Part shown: piece after piece, positions 1 to 9,001 of the stretch
Position numbering within the stretch: position 1 is the first letter of the stretch
Layout: the number at the start of each line of letters is the position of its first letter
Origin: Myxococcus sp. RHSTA-1-4
Lineage (GTDB): Bacteria > Myxococcota > Myxococcia > Myxococcales > Myxococcaceae
Length of the DNA stretch: 64,000 nucleotides
NCBI RefSeq assembly: GCF_020037125.1
Contig: NZ_JAIQDG010000028.1
Coordinates: 1-64,000, forward strand
Direction of reading: 5' to 3'
Translations under genes and position numbers: made by a program
Notes under the pieces: generated by a model
The model's database searches: none
Seen by the model: the letters and a program-made list of their open reading frames with translations, nothing else
Told to the model about the DNA's origin: nothing

Positions 1-12
1 GGAGGAGAGTTC

Positions 13-78
13 ATGTCCATCCCCCCTTCTGACCATTCAACCCTCCCCGTCTTTAGCCACTTCCCCGAAGCTGTTTAA
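13..78 (+). CDS. possible 21-residue peptide
   Basis: A short frame (ATG at 13, TAA at 76-78) is preceded by a strong Shine-Dalgarno, GGAGGAG at 1-7. It would encode 21 residues beginning MSIPPSDHS and ending HFPEAV. It ends 12 bases before the next start at 91. It has no recognisable motif. It could be a leader peptide of the truncated regulator downstream, the start of a gene cut by the same rearrangement, or chance. Only the ribosome-binding site supports it. Confidence 0.25.
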   Translation: MSIPPSDHSTLPVFSHFPEAV

Positions 79-90
79 AAAGGAAAAGAG

Positions 91-1256
91 ATGAACTCCC
101 CACCGAACCAGAACTTGGCAGCCATCATCGGGAGTGCGGTCCGCGTCGCCCTGCAGCGGCTGGAGCTGACCCAGGCCGACGTGGCCACGTCCTCGCCCGC
201 CTCGCCAGCGCCCTGGCTGCCACCCATTCCGCGGGCGGCGTTCACCGCGACTTCAAGGGCGACAACGTCCTTGTGCGCGAGGCGGATGGCTGGCCCTTCC
301 TCACCGACTTCGGTTCCGGCCACTTCCTCGGCGCCGCACCGCTGACCGAGCCCCCCTTTCCTCCCGGAACTCCGGCCTACCGCTCTCCCGAGGCCTGGCG
401 CTCCGCGCGCCGGCCCGTCCCGGAGCCGGTACTCCCGTATGCACCCACGGCCGCGGATGACGTCTTCGCGCTGGGCGTCACGGCCTGGCGCCTGCTGACC
501 GACGAGTACCCTTCTCCACCGGACTCCGCTTTCCGCCCCTCTCCCCTGGACGAAGCCGCGCCCCCGTCCCCGCGCACACTCAACCCCCGCTGCATCGAGG
601 TGCTCAGCGGCCTGACGACCCGGATGCTCTCCGCAAACCCTGAGGCCCGTGGCTCCGCCCGCGAGCTGGCCAAGGCGCTGGAGCAGGCGGCGCGTGAAGC
701 AGGAGCGGAGGCGGATGTGCCGCTCTTCTTCGACCGAGAGGCAACGGGGCCCATGCTCACGCGGCCCAGGCACACACTCGCCGCGCCGCATGGCCGCGCC
801 CGTATGGTGCACCCCTGGCTCACGGCCGCGGGCCTGGGGGCTGCTCTGGCGCTGGGAGCCGTGTGGACGCTCCGCGCTCACCCCGGCGTGGAGGTCGAGA
901 AGGAGCACGCTTCAAGAGCCGAGGAGGGGGAGGACGGGGGCACCGTCGCCGTCGGAGACACGGCGCTGACATCCCCGGTACCTCTCTCGCCGGCCCCCTC
1001 TGCATGGTCCACCATCTCCGTGGACATGCCTCCCAGGCCCGTGCCAGGGCAGCAGCGGCTGGACGCCAACGGTCGCTGTCCCAAGCTCCAGGTGCCCATC
1101 AATGGAGGCTGCTGGTTCAAGCTGCGCCTGGAACCGAAGGACTGCGAAGGGGAGGGCTACTACGTCTACAAGGGCGGGTGTTATGCGCCCGTCCTCGCTC
1201 CCGCGCGCCCGCCGACTTCGCGACCCGTGGAGCGTACCGGAGACACTCCAAGGTAA
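91..1256 (+). pseudogene. chimeric remnant: XRE regulator 5' end joined to Ser/Thr kinase 3' part
   Basis: The frame opening at ATG 91 (RBS aaggaaaagag) begins like an XRE-type helix-turn-helix protein (IGSAVRVALQRLELTQADVA), then runs out of frame and stops at 345. From about 180 a different frame reads as a Hanks-type kinase starting inside its C-lobe: HRDFKGDN catalytic loop (246-269), DFGSG, and the activation-loop GTPAYRSPE. The kinase part continues through a transmembrane segment (near WLTAAGLGAALALGAVWTL) to a Cys-containing C-terminal tail (NGRCPKLQVPINGGCW) and stops at 1256. The N-lobe with P-loop and catalytic Lys is absent, so neither half can be functional. The junction lies near 180-195 and looks like a deletion fusing two accessory genes. 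An ATG inside the kinase frame (273) would give only a piece lacking the catalytic loop. Confidence 0.7.
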
Positions 1257-1271
1257 TGCCGCTCCGAGCCG

Positions 1272-1892
1272 TCATGCGTCATCGCACAGCCGTCCCTTCC
1301 CGCCCGTGGGCTCCGCCGGCAGCACGTACGTCACGGGCTTCGGCAGCATCACCCGCACCTCATCCCCCGCGCGGATGAGGCCCGGCCGCTCCACCCAGGC
1401 CACCAGCCCCCGGCGCTGCCACGCGGCCTTCACGAAGCGGCTCGCCAACTTCTGCATGTCCGGGAAGTGCGCCTCGATGACGCGCCCCGGGCCGGTGCAG
1501 GGCTCGTTCTCCCCTTCCACCGCCAGCACCGCGTCCTCGGGGAAGAACAGCCGCGTGCCCGGCGGCAGGTGCGTCAGCCTCGGCACTCCCGCCACCTCCA
1601 GGTTCGCTCCCAGCCACGCCGCCAGCACCTTCGGAATCCCGAGCGCCTCCGCTACCTGCGCCAGCTCCTCGCTCGACACCAGTGACAACTGCCGCGTGTT
1701 GCGGATGGGCGTGCCCTTCGGGAACCACGGCGTGCGCACGTCCGCCGGCCGCGTCAGCCCCGCGTGCCGGTCTCCCTCGATGCCCTCGAAAGTCAGCCGC
1801 GTCTCCGACAGCTCCCGGGTGACGAAGGTCTTCCGCTCGGTGCAGACGAGGACGCGCACGATGCGTCCGAAGAGCTGAGGCGTACGGGCCAT
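1272..1892 (-). CDS. MOSC domain-containing protein
   Basis: The 206-residue protein resembles stand-alone MOSC (molybdenum cofactor sulfurase C-terminal) proteins, which handle sulfur or bind the molybdenum cofactor. Visible signatures are GIEGDRHAG near residue 40 and the segment ENEPCTGPG near residue 130, whose Cys is the conserved MOSC cysteine. The family's usual length is 150-220 residues. It is the last gene of a minus-strand run that includes the metallo-beta-lactamase exonuclease 45 bases upstream, and it converges on the kinase remnant. The substrate cannot be told from sequence. The family call is safe. Confidence 0.85.
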   Translation of the reverse strand: MARTPQLFGRIVRVLVCTERKTFVTRELSETRLTFEGIEGDRHAGLTRPADVRTPWFPKGTPIRNTRQLSLVSSEELAQVAEALGIPKVLAAWLGANLEVAGVPRLTHLPPGTRLFFPEDAVLAVEGENEPCTGPGRVIEAHFPDMQKLASRFVKAAWQRRGLVAWVERPGLIRAGDEVRVMLPKPVTYVLPAEPTGGKGRLCDDA

Positions 1893-1937
1893 GATGGCCC
1901 GCGTTCTAACCCGCCCCGCCCTCCCGCGCTCGTTGCG

Positions 1938-2915
1938 TCAGAGCAGCGTGAGCTGCTGCGGCTTCCCGCCCAGCGGGCGCGCGTCCATGCCCGCGTCCCG
2001 CAGCGCCTGCGCCAGCTCCTCCGCGAAGCCATGGCACGTAATCACCTCTCGCGCGCCCGTGGACTTCGCATAGGCCACCAGTGACGGAAAGTCCGCATGG
2101 TCCGACAGCGGGAAGGCCACGTCCGCGCCGTAGCGCCGCGCCGCCCCCGGGTCCACCGCCCAGCCCGTCAGCACCGCCGTCGCCCTCGGCCATAGCGGCG
2201 CCAGCGCCCCACCCCGCGCCTGGTGCGGAGGGATGAAGAGCACCTCGCCCGGCTCCACCTTCCCGCTGTAGAGCCGCAGGTTCTCGATCGGCACGCCCAG
2301 CTCCGCGTAGAGCCGCGCCACCTCGTAGATGGACGCGTGCGCCACCAGCGGGAAGCCCCGGCCAGCGAGGTACTTCATCGCCTCCTGGCTCTTGCCCAGC
2401 GGATAGCCGAGCAGCACCGGCACCGCTCCACGCTCGAGCTGCGTGCGCACCCACGCCTCCACCTGCCCCAGCACCTCCGCGCGCGGCGGGAAGCGGTAGC
2501 GCGGGTGGCCGAACGTGGACTCGATGACGAGCGTGTCGCACTCGGCCACCTCCGTTGCCTCGGCCGTGAGCGAGGGCGCCACGTTCAAATCACCGGTGTA
2601 GACGACGCGCCGCCCGTCCGAGCGAATGGCACGAAGCTGCGTGCTGCCCAGGATGTGGCCCGCGGGCAACAGCTCCAGCACCAGCGGCCCCAGCTCGAAG
2701 GGTTGGCGGTAGGGCACCGCCAGCGGCGCATTCACCGGCCCCAGCCGGTGCGTCATGAAGCGCAGCGTGGCCGCCGTGGCGATGGTCCGCTCATGCCGGG
2801 CGATGTGGTCCGAGTGCCCATGACTGACGAAGCAAAGCGGCGACTTGCGCTTCGCGTCCAGGGACAGGGGGGTGCCCGTCAGGTGCATCCCGTTTCGCCG
2901 CAGCTCCACGCTCAT
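1938..2915 (-). CDS. MBL-fold exonuclease-like protein (DNA-ligase-associated type)
   Basis: A 325-residue metallo-beta-lactamase-fold protein of the YSH1/CPSF-like group (COG1236). The metal-binding motif SHGHSDH is near residue 31, followed by a conserved GH (PAGHILGSTQ), a metal-bridging Asp (VVYTGDLN), and late conserved SDHADF and CHGF. The length fits the 'DNA ligase-associated exonuclease' family (about 330 residues), often encoded with an ATP-dependent ligase and Lhr-type helicase, neither of which is in this window. Probably a nuclease acting in DNA repair. RNA processing is the alternative role for the fold. ATG at 2915 is taken as the start although its Shine-Dalgarno is weak. Confidence 0.8.
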   Translation of the reverse strand: MSVELRRNGMHLTGTPLSLDAKRKSPLCFVSHGHSDHIARHERTIATAATLRFMTHRLGPVNAPLAVPYRQPFELGPLVLELLPAGHILGSTQLRAIRSDGRRVVYTGDLNVAPSLTAEATEVAECDTLVIESTFGHPRYRFPPRAEVLGQVEAWVRTQLERGAVPVLLGYPLGKSQEAMKYLAGRGFPLVAHASIYEVARLYAELGVPIENLRLYSGKVEPGEVLFIPPHQARGGALAPLWPRATAVLTGWAVDPGAARRYGADVAFPLSDHADFPSLVAYAKSTGAREVITCHGFAEELAQALRDAGMDARPLGGKPQQLTLL

Positions 2916-2957
2916 GGGAAGGACCCGCGATATAGCGCGTCCCGCCGCCGCTGGCCC

Positions 2958-3905
2958 TCAGTGGTTCTCCGCCCCGCCCGCCTGGCTGCTGTGCAGGCCC
3001 GCCCGCGCCCTCCACCATCCCCAGGCCGCCGCGCCCACGTCCGATACCAGCACGCCCAGGAGGATGAGGCTGCCCCCCGCCCACTCGCGCGCACCCAGCA
3101 CCTCGTAGCCCAGCGCCACCGAGTACGCCGCGGCGAACACCGGCTCCATGGAGTAGATGACCGCCGCCCGCACCGCCGTGGTGCGCGCCTGTCCCCAGGT
3201 CTGCACGCTGATGGCCACCGCGCTGGCGAGCACGCCGCAGACGAGCACCGCCCCCACGAAGGACGGAGTCCACTCCACCCGCCGCTCCACGAAGGGCAGG
3301 CTCAGCGCCGACAGCAGCGCCACGCCCCAGAGCTGCACCGCCACCAGCCCCGTCACGCCCTCCTTCGGCGCGTAGCGCTCCGTGAGGGTGATGTGGCCCG
3401 CGTACGCCACCGCGCAGCCCAGCGTCAGCAGGTCGCCCCGTGCGAGCCCGCCCTCTTGCGCGCCCACCTCCGGCCGCGTGAGGAAGTAGAGCCCCACCGC
3501 CGCCAGCACCACGCCCAGCAGCGACGTGGGCTTCGGTACCCGCTTGAAGAGCAGCAGCGAAAGCAGCGGGACGAACACCACGCTCATCCCGGTGATGAAG
3601 GCCGAGCGCGACGGCGTGGTCAGCGTGAGCCCCACCGTCTGCAGCGCGAAGCCCGCGAACAGGAAGAGGGCCAGCACCGCGCCGTTGCGCAGGTTGCGGG
3701 GCTGGAGCACCTGCCGCCCCGCCAGCGCGCTCAGCACCAGCGCCCCCACGAGGAAGCGCAGCGCGAGGAACGAGAACGGGTCTCCGTACCCCAGGGCGTC
3801 CTTCACCACCACGAAGGTGACGCCCCAGAAGACGGTGATGAGGGCCAGCGCGCCGTCCGCCTGGAGCCGCTGCACGCGCTCGGCGCGGGTCGCGCCGCCG
3901 TCCAT
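2958..3905 (-). CDS. EamA-family (DMT) transporter
   Basis: About 315 residues with ten hydrophobic segments arranged as two EamA repeats, as in drug/metabolite exporters of the inner membrane. The second repeat shows the typical late segment with YSMEPVFAA. The start is taken as ATG 3905, since the only in-frame alternative is TTG at 3929; neither has a strong Shine-Dalgarno. It sits between the exonuclease (42 bases downstream) and the peptidase/GNAT fusion. The substrate is unknown. A second EamA protein at 38180-39148 is only distantly similar. Confidence 0.88.
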   Translation of the reverse strand: MDGGATRAERVQRLQADGALALITVFWGVTFVVVKDALGYGDPFSFLALRFLVGALVLSALAGRQVLQPRNLRNGAVLALFLFAGFALQTVGLTLTTPSRSAFITGMSVVFVPLLSLLLFKRVPKPTSLLGVVLAAVGLYFLTRPEVGAQEGGLARGDLLTLGCAVAYAGHITLTERYAPKEGVTGLVAVQLWGVALLSALSLPFVERRVEWTPSFVGAVLVCGVLASAVAISVQTWGQARTTAVRAAVIYSMEPVFAAAYSVALGYEVLGAREWAGGSLILLGVLVSDVGAAAWGWWRARAGLHSSQAGGAENH

Positions 3906-3981
3906 GATGTCGGAAGTCGAGGTGCTCAAGACGCGGAGGCTTCTGGCCCAGGTCGGGGGCGCGATGCAACCGCACGCCCCG

Positions 3982-4965
3982 TCACGGTGGCAGCTCCCGC
4001 TCCATGACGACCAGGGCCTTGGTGCGGCCCGCCGCGTCCCAGGCCAGGTTGGTGCGCCAGGTGAGCTCCGGGGAGGAGGGCCGGAAGCCCATCCCTCCGA
4101 AGGTGCGCAGCGAGGCGGTGTTGTCGTCGTCGATGTCGGCGTACAGGCGCTCCTCGCCCTGACGCCGTGCCTCGGCCATCAGGCAGCCGAGCAGCCGAGT
4201 GGCCACTCCCATGCGCCGGGCCCGCGGCGCCACCACCAGCGAGCGCACCCAGAAGCCGTCCAGCGGGAGCGCCTCCTGCCGGTAGGAGTCCACCCAGGCG
4301 AAGCCATGCAGCCGCCCCTGCGCGTCGAACGCGCCCGCGGCGGCGCCCCGCCGGTCCGGCTCGGGCAGGCCCCACCGCTCGCGGAGCTGGCGGCGAAGGA
4401 AACCGGGGGACACCACCAGCTGCTCGCCCGCGAAGGCGAGCAAGGCGTCCAGGTCGTCGGTCCGCAGCAGCCGCACGTCCAGCGGCCCCACGAGCCTCCG
4501 CCGCAAGGGTCGCGACCAGCCGGAGAAGAAGAAGTCCCGCACGTGGCGGTAGACTACCCGGCTCTCGGGCCGGGCCCACGCCGCCGACAGGGCTTGTTGC
4601 GTCATCCACATCGCCGGCCGGAAGGGCCGGGGCAACGGCAACACCCACTGCCCGCGCCGCACCGCCACCACGCGCCCCAGCGTCACCCCGCCCGGAGGGT
4701 CCATGCCCCCCACCAGCGAGGCCGTCGCCCACGGCTCCGTGGACACCACCACGTGCGCCACCAGCTGGCGGCCCTGCCGCACCAGCGCCACGTCGCCCCG
4801 CGACATCGCCCCGGGGCCACACCGCAGCACCCGCACCGAGTCCCCGCCGCGCAGCAGGGGGTACAGGCTCCGCCCCGCGCCACGCACCCACAGCCGCTGC
4901 CCGGGCGGCAGCGCCTCGAGCACGTCCAGCAGTACCTCGGTGGGGGGAGACTTCCGCGGCGGCAT
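3982..4965 (-). CDS. S24/S26 signal-peptidase-like domain fused to GNAT acetyltransferase
   Basis: A 327-residue two-domain protein. Residues about 20-110 resemble signal-peptidase (S26) folds: a GRSLYPLLRGGD box supplies the nucleophile Ser, followed by RGDVALVRQG and then AHVVV, where an S26B-type enzyme has a His instead of the general-base Lys. Residues about 160-325 are a GNAT N-acetyltransferase (VRSLVVAPRARRMGVATRL is the acetyl-CoA loop region; GGMGFRP follows). There is no clear transmembrane segment. Such peptidases often mature or process small peptides, so processing plus acetylation of one peptide substrate is conceivable but is inference. No precursor gene is recognisable next to it. 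Confidence 0.7.
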   Translation of the reverse strand: MPPRKSPPTEVLLDVLEALPPGQRLWVRGAGRSLYPLLRGGDSVRVLRCGPGAMSRGDVALVRQGRQLVAHVVVSTEPWATASLVGGMDPPGGVTLGRVVAVRRGQWVLPLPRPFRPAMWMTQQALSAAWARPESRVVYRHVRDFFFSGWSRPLRRRLVGPLDVRLLRTDDLDALLAFAGEQLVVSPGFLRRQLRERWGLPEPDRRGAAAGAFDAQGRLHGFAWVDSYRQEALPLDGFWVRSLVVAPRARRMGVATRLLGCLMAEARRQGEERLYADIDDDNTASLRTFGGMGFRPSSPELTWRTNLAWDAAGRTKALVVMERELPP

Positions 4966-5076
4966 GTACTCAGCCCTCGACGTTCCTACATCCGGGTTCT
5001 ACCCCGCCCTTCGCGGTCCCGATATGAGGGGCACCCGCACCTGCCCGCCGCTGGCAGGCGAAGGAAGGATGGGTCC

Positions 5077-5634
5077 ATGGACACGAGGCCGGAAGGCTCG
5101 TTGGTGCCCCAACAGGGCTGGTGGAGCCGCAACTGGAAGTGGGTGGTGCCCGTGGGCTGCCTGGGCACGCTGGCGTCGTGTGGCTGCCTGGGCGCCGCCA
5201 TCGTCGTCATGGGCCTGTCCTCTCTCACGAAGCTGGGCGCATACACGGAGGCGGTGGCCATCGCCACCTCGGACGCGGAGGTGCGGCGCGAGCTGGGCAC
5301 GCCCATCGACACCGGCTGGCCCCGCCAGTCCTCGGTGAGCTCGAACAACGGCCGCACCCAGGCCCGCTTCTCCATTCCCCTGGATGGCCCCGAGGCGGAC
5401 GGCACGCTGCACGTGGACGCGGAGAAGGAGGACGACAGCGAGTGGCGCTACCGTACTCTCGACGTGGAGCTGGAGAACGGCACCCGCATCGACCTGCGGG
5501 ACGACGCGCCTCCCGGTGAGCCCCTGCCTCCCCCAACGCCGCCCGTCCCTCCGGAGCCGCCCTTCGGAGCCGAGCCGCCCGGACGCGGTGAGGAAGAGCC
5601 CCCGAGCGAGGGCGAGAGCGACATCGAGCTGTAG
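5077..5634 (+). CDS. Coa1-like single-span membrane protein
   Basis: 185 residues from ATG 5077 with AAGGAAGG at 5061-5068 as ribosome-binding site. A transmembrane segment lies at about 23-50 (VPVGCLGTLASCGCLGAAIV), followed by a domain with the pattern AVAIATSDAEVRRELGTPI and later GTLHVDAEKE, which resembles the cytochrome c oxidase assembly factor 1 (Coa1/Tim21-like) family found widely in bacteria. The C-terminus is Pro/Glu rich and probably disordered. The start ATG at 5069 lies in another frame. The bacterial role is unproven. It converges on etfA across a hairpin. Confidence 0.72.
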   Translation: MDTRPEGSLVPQQGWWSRNWKWVVPVGCLGTLASCGCLGAAIVVMGLSSLTKLGAYTEAVAIATSDAEVRRELGTPIDTGWPRQSSVSSNNGRTQARFSIPLDGPEADGTLHVDAEKEDDSEWRYRTLDVELENGTRIDLRDDAPPGEPLPPPTPPVPPEPPFGAEPPGRGEEEPPSEGESDIEL

Positions 5635-5647
5635 CCCGCAAGCACGA

Positions 5648-5683
5648 AGGGGCGGCGCGGGGAATGTCCCCACGTCCGCCCCT
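5648..5683. terminator. bidirectional hairpin between Coa1-like gene and etfA
   Basis: Arms AGGGGCGG (5648-5655) and CCGCCCCT (5676-5683), plus an inner GGGG/CCCC pair (5659-5662, 5668-5671) closing the loop AATGT. It lies between two convergent genes and has no U-tract, as is common in GC-rich genomes. Confidence 0.6.
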
Positions 5684-5710
5684 CGCGGCCCGACCGGTGT
5701 ACCGGTGGGA

Positions 5711-6676
<966 letters not shown>

Positions 6677-6740
6677 CTGAGTGACTCCGTATCTCTCTCT
6701 AAAGGTTCGTTCCGAAGAAGGAGGAAGCGGCCAAAGCCGC

Positions 6741-7538
6741 TCAGACGACCTTCGCCTCGTTGTGCAGCTTCTCCACCAGGGCCGGCACGTCCGCCACCTT
6801 GATGCCCGCCTTGCGAGCCGGGGGCGCCGACATCTTCAGCACCTGGATGGCCGGGGTGACGTCCACGCCCAGCTTGGCCGGCGTCAGCTCCTCAATCGGC
6901 TTGCTCTTGGCCTTCATGATGCCCGGGAGGCTGGCGTAGCGCGGCTGGTTGAGGCGCAGGTCCGTGGTGACGATGGCCGGCAGCTGGCACTCCAGGGTGG
7001 CCAGGCCGTTGTCGACCTCGCGAATCACGCGCACCGTCTTGCCGTCGGCGCCGACGACGAGCGCGGGCACCTTGTTCTTCTCCTGCTCGCTCTCCAGCGA
7101 CTCGACCTTGGAGGCGAAGGTGGCCTGGCCCCAGCCGAGGAACTCGGCGAGGTACTGGCCCACCTGGTTCTGGTCATCGTCGATGGACTGCTTGCCGAGG
7201 ATGACGAGGTCCGGCTTCTCCTTCTCCACCACCTTCTGGAGCAGGCCGGCGATGGCGAGCTGGTCCAGCGGGCCGGTGTGGTTCACCCACACCGCGCGGT
7301 GGGCGCCCATGGCCAGGGCGTGCCGGAGCTGCTCCTGCACCTCCTTGCCACCAATGGACACCACGACAACCTCACCCTGGTGCTTCGCCACGAGGCGCAG
7401 GCCCTCTTCGACGCCAATCTCGTCGAAGGGGTTGATCTTGTACTTGAGCCCCTCCTGAACGATGCCCGAGCCATCCGGCTTCACCTTGATTTTGGACTCG
7501 GGGTCTTCCACGCGCTTGGCGGTGACGAGGATCTTCAC
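6741..7538 (-). CDS. etfB: electron transfer flavoprotein subunit beta
   Basis: 265 residues from a GTG start at 7538, chosen because AAGGAGA lies 9 bases upstream and the protein then begins KILVTAKRVEDPE, as EtfB proteins do. The beta-subunit signature is present: VDNGLATLECQLPAIVTTDL followed by NQPRYASLPGIMKAK. It binds AMP and forms the ETF heterodimer with EtfA. It is the first gene of the etfBA pair, with a recognisable promoter at 7627-7656 giving an approximately 80-base leader. Confidence 0.96.
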   Translation of the reverse strand: MKILVTAKRVEDPESKIKVKPDGSGIVQEGLKYKINPFDEIGVEEGLRLVAKHQGEVVVVSIGGKEVQEQLRHALAMGAHRAVWVNHTGPLDQLAIAGLLQKVVEKEKPDLVILGKQSIDDDQNQVGQYLAEFLGWGQATFASKVESLESEQEKNKVPALVVGADGKTVRVIREVDNGLATLECQLPAIVTTDLRLNQPRYASLPGIMKAKSKPIEELTPAKLGVDVTPAIQVLKMSAPPARKAGIKVADVPALVEKLHNEAKVV

Positions 7539-7626
7539 GGCGGTGCTTCTCCTTGCCGAGGAGGCAGTTGAAGGCTGGAAAACAGTCCGCACGCGCCGCA
7601 TTGACGCGACGCACGAGCGGTCCGGG

Positions 7627-7656
7627 TTAATAGGCATCCGTGTGTCACGGCGGCAA
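7627..7656 (-). promoter_or_regulatory. sigma70-type promoter of etfBA with palindrome in the spacer
   Basis: Read on the minus strand: -35 TTGCCG (7656-7651), an 18-base spacer, and -10 TATTAA (7632-7627). Inside the spacer is CCGTG-ACA-CACGG (7638-7650), a 5-base inverted repeat positioned where a repressor would block polymerase. The next gene on that strand starts at 7538. Confidence 0.55.
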
Positions 7657-7689
7657 TGGGAAACGGCCGCCGGACACAGTTCTGCTTTT

Positions 7690-8826
7690 CTACTTGAACA
7701 GTTCCCGCGCGATGACGAGCCGCTGGACCTGGCTGGTTCCCTCGTAGACCTGGATGAGCTTGGCGTCGCGCATCAGCTTCTCCACGGGGTAGTCCTTGAT
7801 GTAGCCGTAACCGCCGTACACCTGCACGGCGTCGGTGGCGACCTTCATGGCCATGTCCGCGGCGAAGCACTTGGCATAGCTGGACTGGAGGGTGTTGCGC
7901 TTGCCCTCATCCAACAGCCAGGCGCTCTCGTAGGTGAGCATGCGCGCGGCGTGGGTGTTCATGGCCATGTCGGCAATCATGAACTGGATGGCCTGGTGCT
8001 CGATGATGGGCTTGCCGAACGTCTTGCGCTGGCTGGCGTACTCCATGGAGTACTCGAGCGCGGCGCGGGCGATGCCCACGGAGAACATGGCGGTGAGCGG
8101 GCGGCTGTTGTCCAGCGTGGCCATGGCGACGGCGAAGCCCTGGCCCTCCTCACCGATGCGGTTGGCGACGGGGACGCGCACGTCCTCGAAGGTCAGCGAG
8201 ACAGTCTCGCTGGCGCGCTGGCCCATCTTGTTCTCGTGCTTGCTGGCGGTGAGGCCCTTGGGACGGCCCTCCACCACGAAGCAGGTGATGCCCTTGTGCT
8301 TCTTCGCCTTGTCCATCGTGGCGAACACCGTGTACTGCTCGGCCTGGCCGCCGTTGGTGATGAAGCACTTGGCGCCGTTGAGGACGTAGTGGTCACCGTC
8401 CCGGACCGCGGTGGTCTGCATGCTGGCCACGTCGCTGCCGGCCTCGGGCTCGGTGAGGCAGAAGGACGAGAACTTCAGCCGCTCGGAGAAGTGGCCCAGC
8501 AGGCGCTTCTTCTGCTCCTCCGTGCCGTGGAGGATGATGGGCAGGTTGGCCAGGTCGTTGGCGATGATGGACGTCGCCACGCCGGCGCAGCCCCAGCTCA
8601 GCTCCTCCGCGACGATGACCTGCTCCAGGTGGGACAGGCCCACGCCGCCGTACTCGGCGGGGATGGCCATGTTCAGCAGGCCCAGCTCCCACGCGGTGGA
8701 CAACAAATCCCGGGGGAAGGTGGCCGTCTCGTCGTAGTGCGCGGCCTTGGGGCGCACCACTTCGCGGGCATACTTGCGTGCGGCTTCCTGCAGTGCGCGC
8801 TGGGCCTCGGTGAGCTGGAATTCCAT
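7690..8826 (-). CDS. acyl-CoA dehydrogenase (short-chain type)
   Basis: 378 residues from ATG 8826 (AGGAG 8 bases upstream), beginning MEFQLTEAQRALQEAARKY. It oxidises acyl-CoA to 2-enoyl-CoA using FAD. Features are FCLTEPEAGSDV (flavin-contact region), the C-terminal Arg/Phe segment RKTFGKPI, VYGGYGYIKDYPVEKLMRD, and the catalytic Glu in YEGTSQVQR (about residue 362), as in short-chain and butyryl-CoA dehydrogenases. It lies 151 bases upstream of etfB, its probable electron acceptor, on the same strand. A 20-base perfect palindrome lies in its leader (8853-8872). The exact chain length or branched substrate is unknown. Confidence 0.95.
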   Translation of the reverse strand: MEFQLTEAQRALQEAARKYAREVVRPKAAHYDETATFPRDLLSTAWELGLLNMAIPAEYGGVGLSHLEQVIVAEELSWGCAGVATSIIANDLANLPIILHGTEEQKKRLLGHFSERLKFSSFCLTEPEAGSDVASMQTTAVRDGDHYVLNGAKCFITNGGQAEQYTVFATMDKAKKHKGITCFVVEGRPKGLTASKHENKMGQRASETVSLTFEDVRVPVANRIGEEGQGFAVAMATLDNSRPLTAMFSVGIARAALEYSMEYASQRKTFGKPIIEHQAIQFMIADMAMNTHAARMLTYESAWLLDEGKRNTLQSSYAKCFAADMAMKVATDAVQVYGGYGYIKDYPVEKLMRDAKLIQVYEGTSQVQRLVIARELFK

Positions 8827-8852
8827 GCGACTCCTCGTGACTCGGGGCTGCT

Positions 8853-8872
8853 CGTTGACTCGGGAGTCAACG
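8853..8872. promoter_or_regulatory. perfect palindrome upstream of acyl-CoA dehydrogenase, candidate operator
   Basis: CGTTGACTC-GG-GAGTCAACG is a perfect 9-base inverted repeat with a 2-base spacer, 27 bases before the ATG at 8826. A possible -10-like TGTATT (minus strand, 8878-8873) abuts it. The geometry suits a dimeric repressor such as a TetR-family fatty-acid or acyl-CoA sensor. The regulator itself is not in the window. Confidence 0.55.
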
Positions 8873-8955
8873 AATACATGCCGCGCCGCGAAATCGCCAG
8901 TCCAACCCGCTTTCAGCACATGAGGGAGACGCTCCCACATCCCCGGAGGGCCGCT

Positions 8956-8978
8956 CCGGCCCCCGCGTGGGGGGCCGG
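8956..8978 (-). terminator. GC hairpin after transaldolase gene
   Basis: CCGGCCCCC (8956-8964) pairs perfectly with GGGGGCCGG (8970-8978) around the loop GCGTG. It lies downstream of the transaldolase stop (9002) and upstream of the acyl-CoA dehydrogenase, so it would separate their transcripts. It has no T-run. Confidence 0.5.
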
Positions 8979-9001
8979 GAGGGCCGGGAGCCGGGCGGGG
9001 G

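Noticed and set aside
2223..4007. 594-residue plus-strand reading frame
   Set aside because: Antisense shadow of the exonuclease and EamA genes. His/Arg/Gln-rich composition with no family features, as expected from the third-position GC bias.
8873..8905. TTGGAC/TGTATT promoter for the acyl-CoA dehydrogenase
   Set aside because: The spacer is 21 bases, too long for a normal sigma70 promoter.
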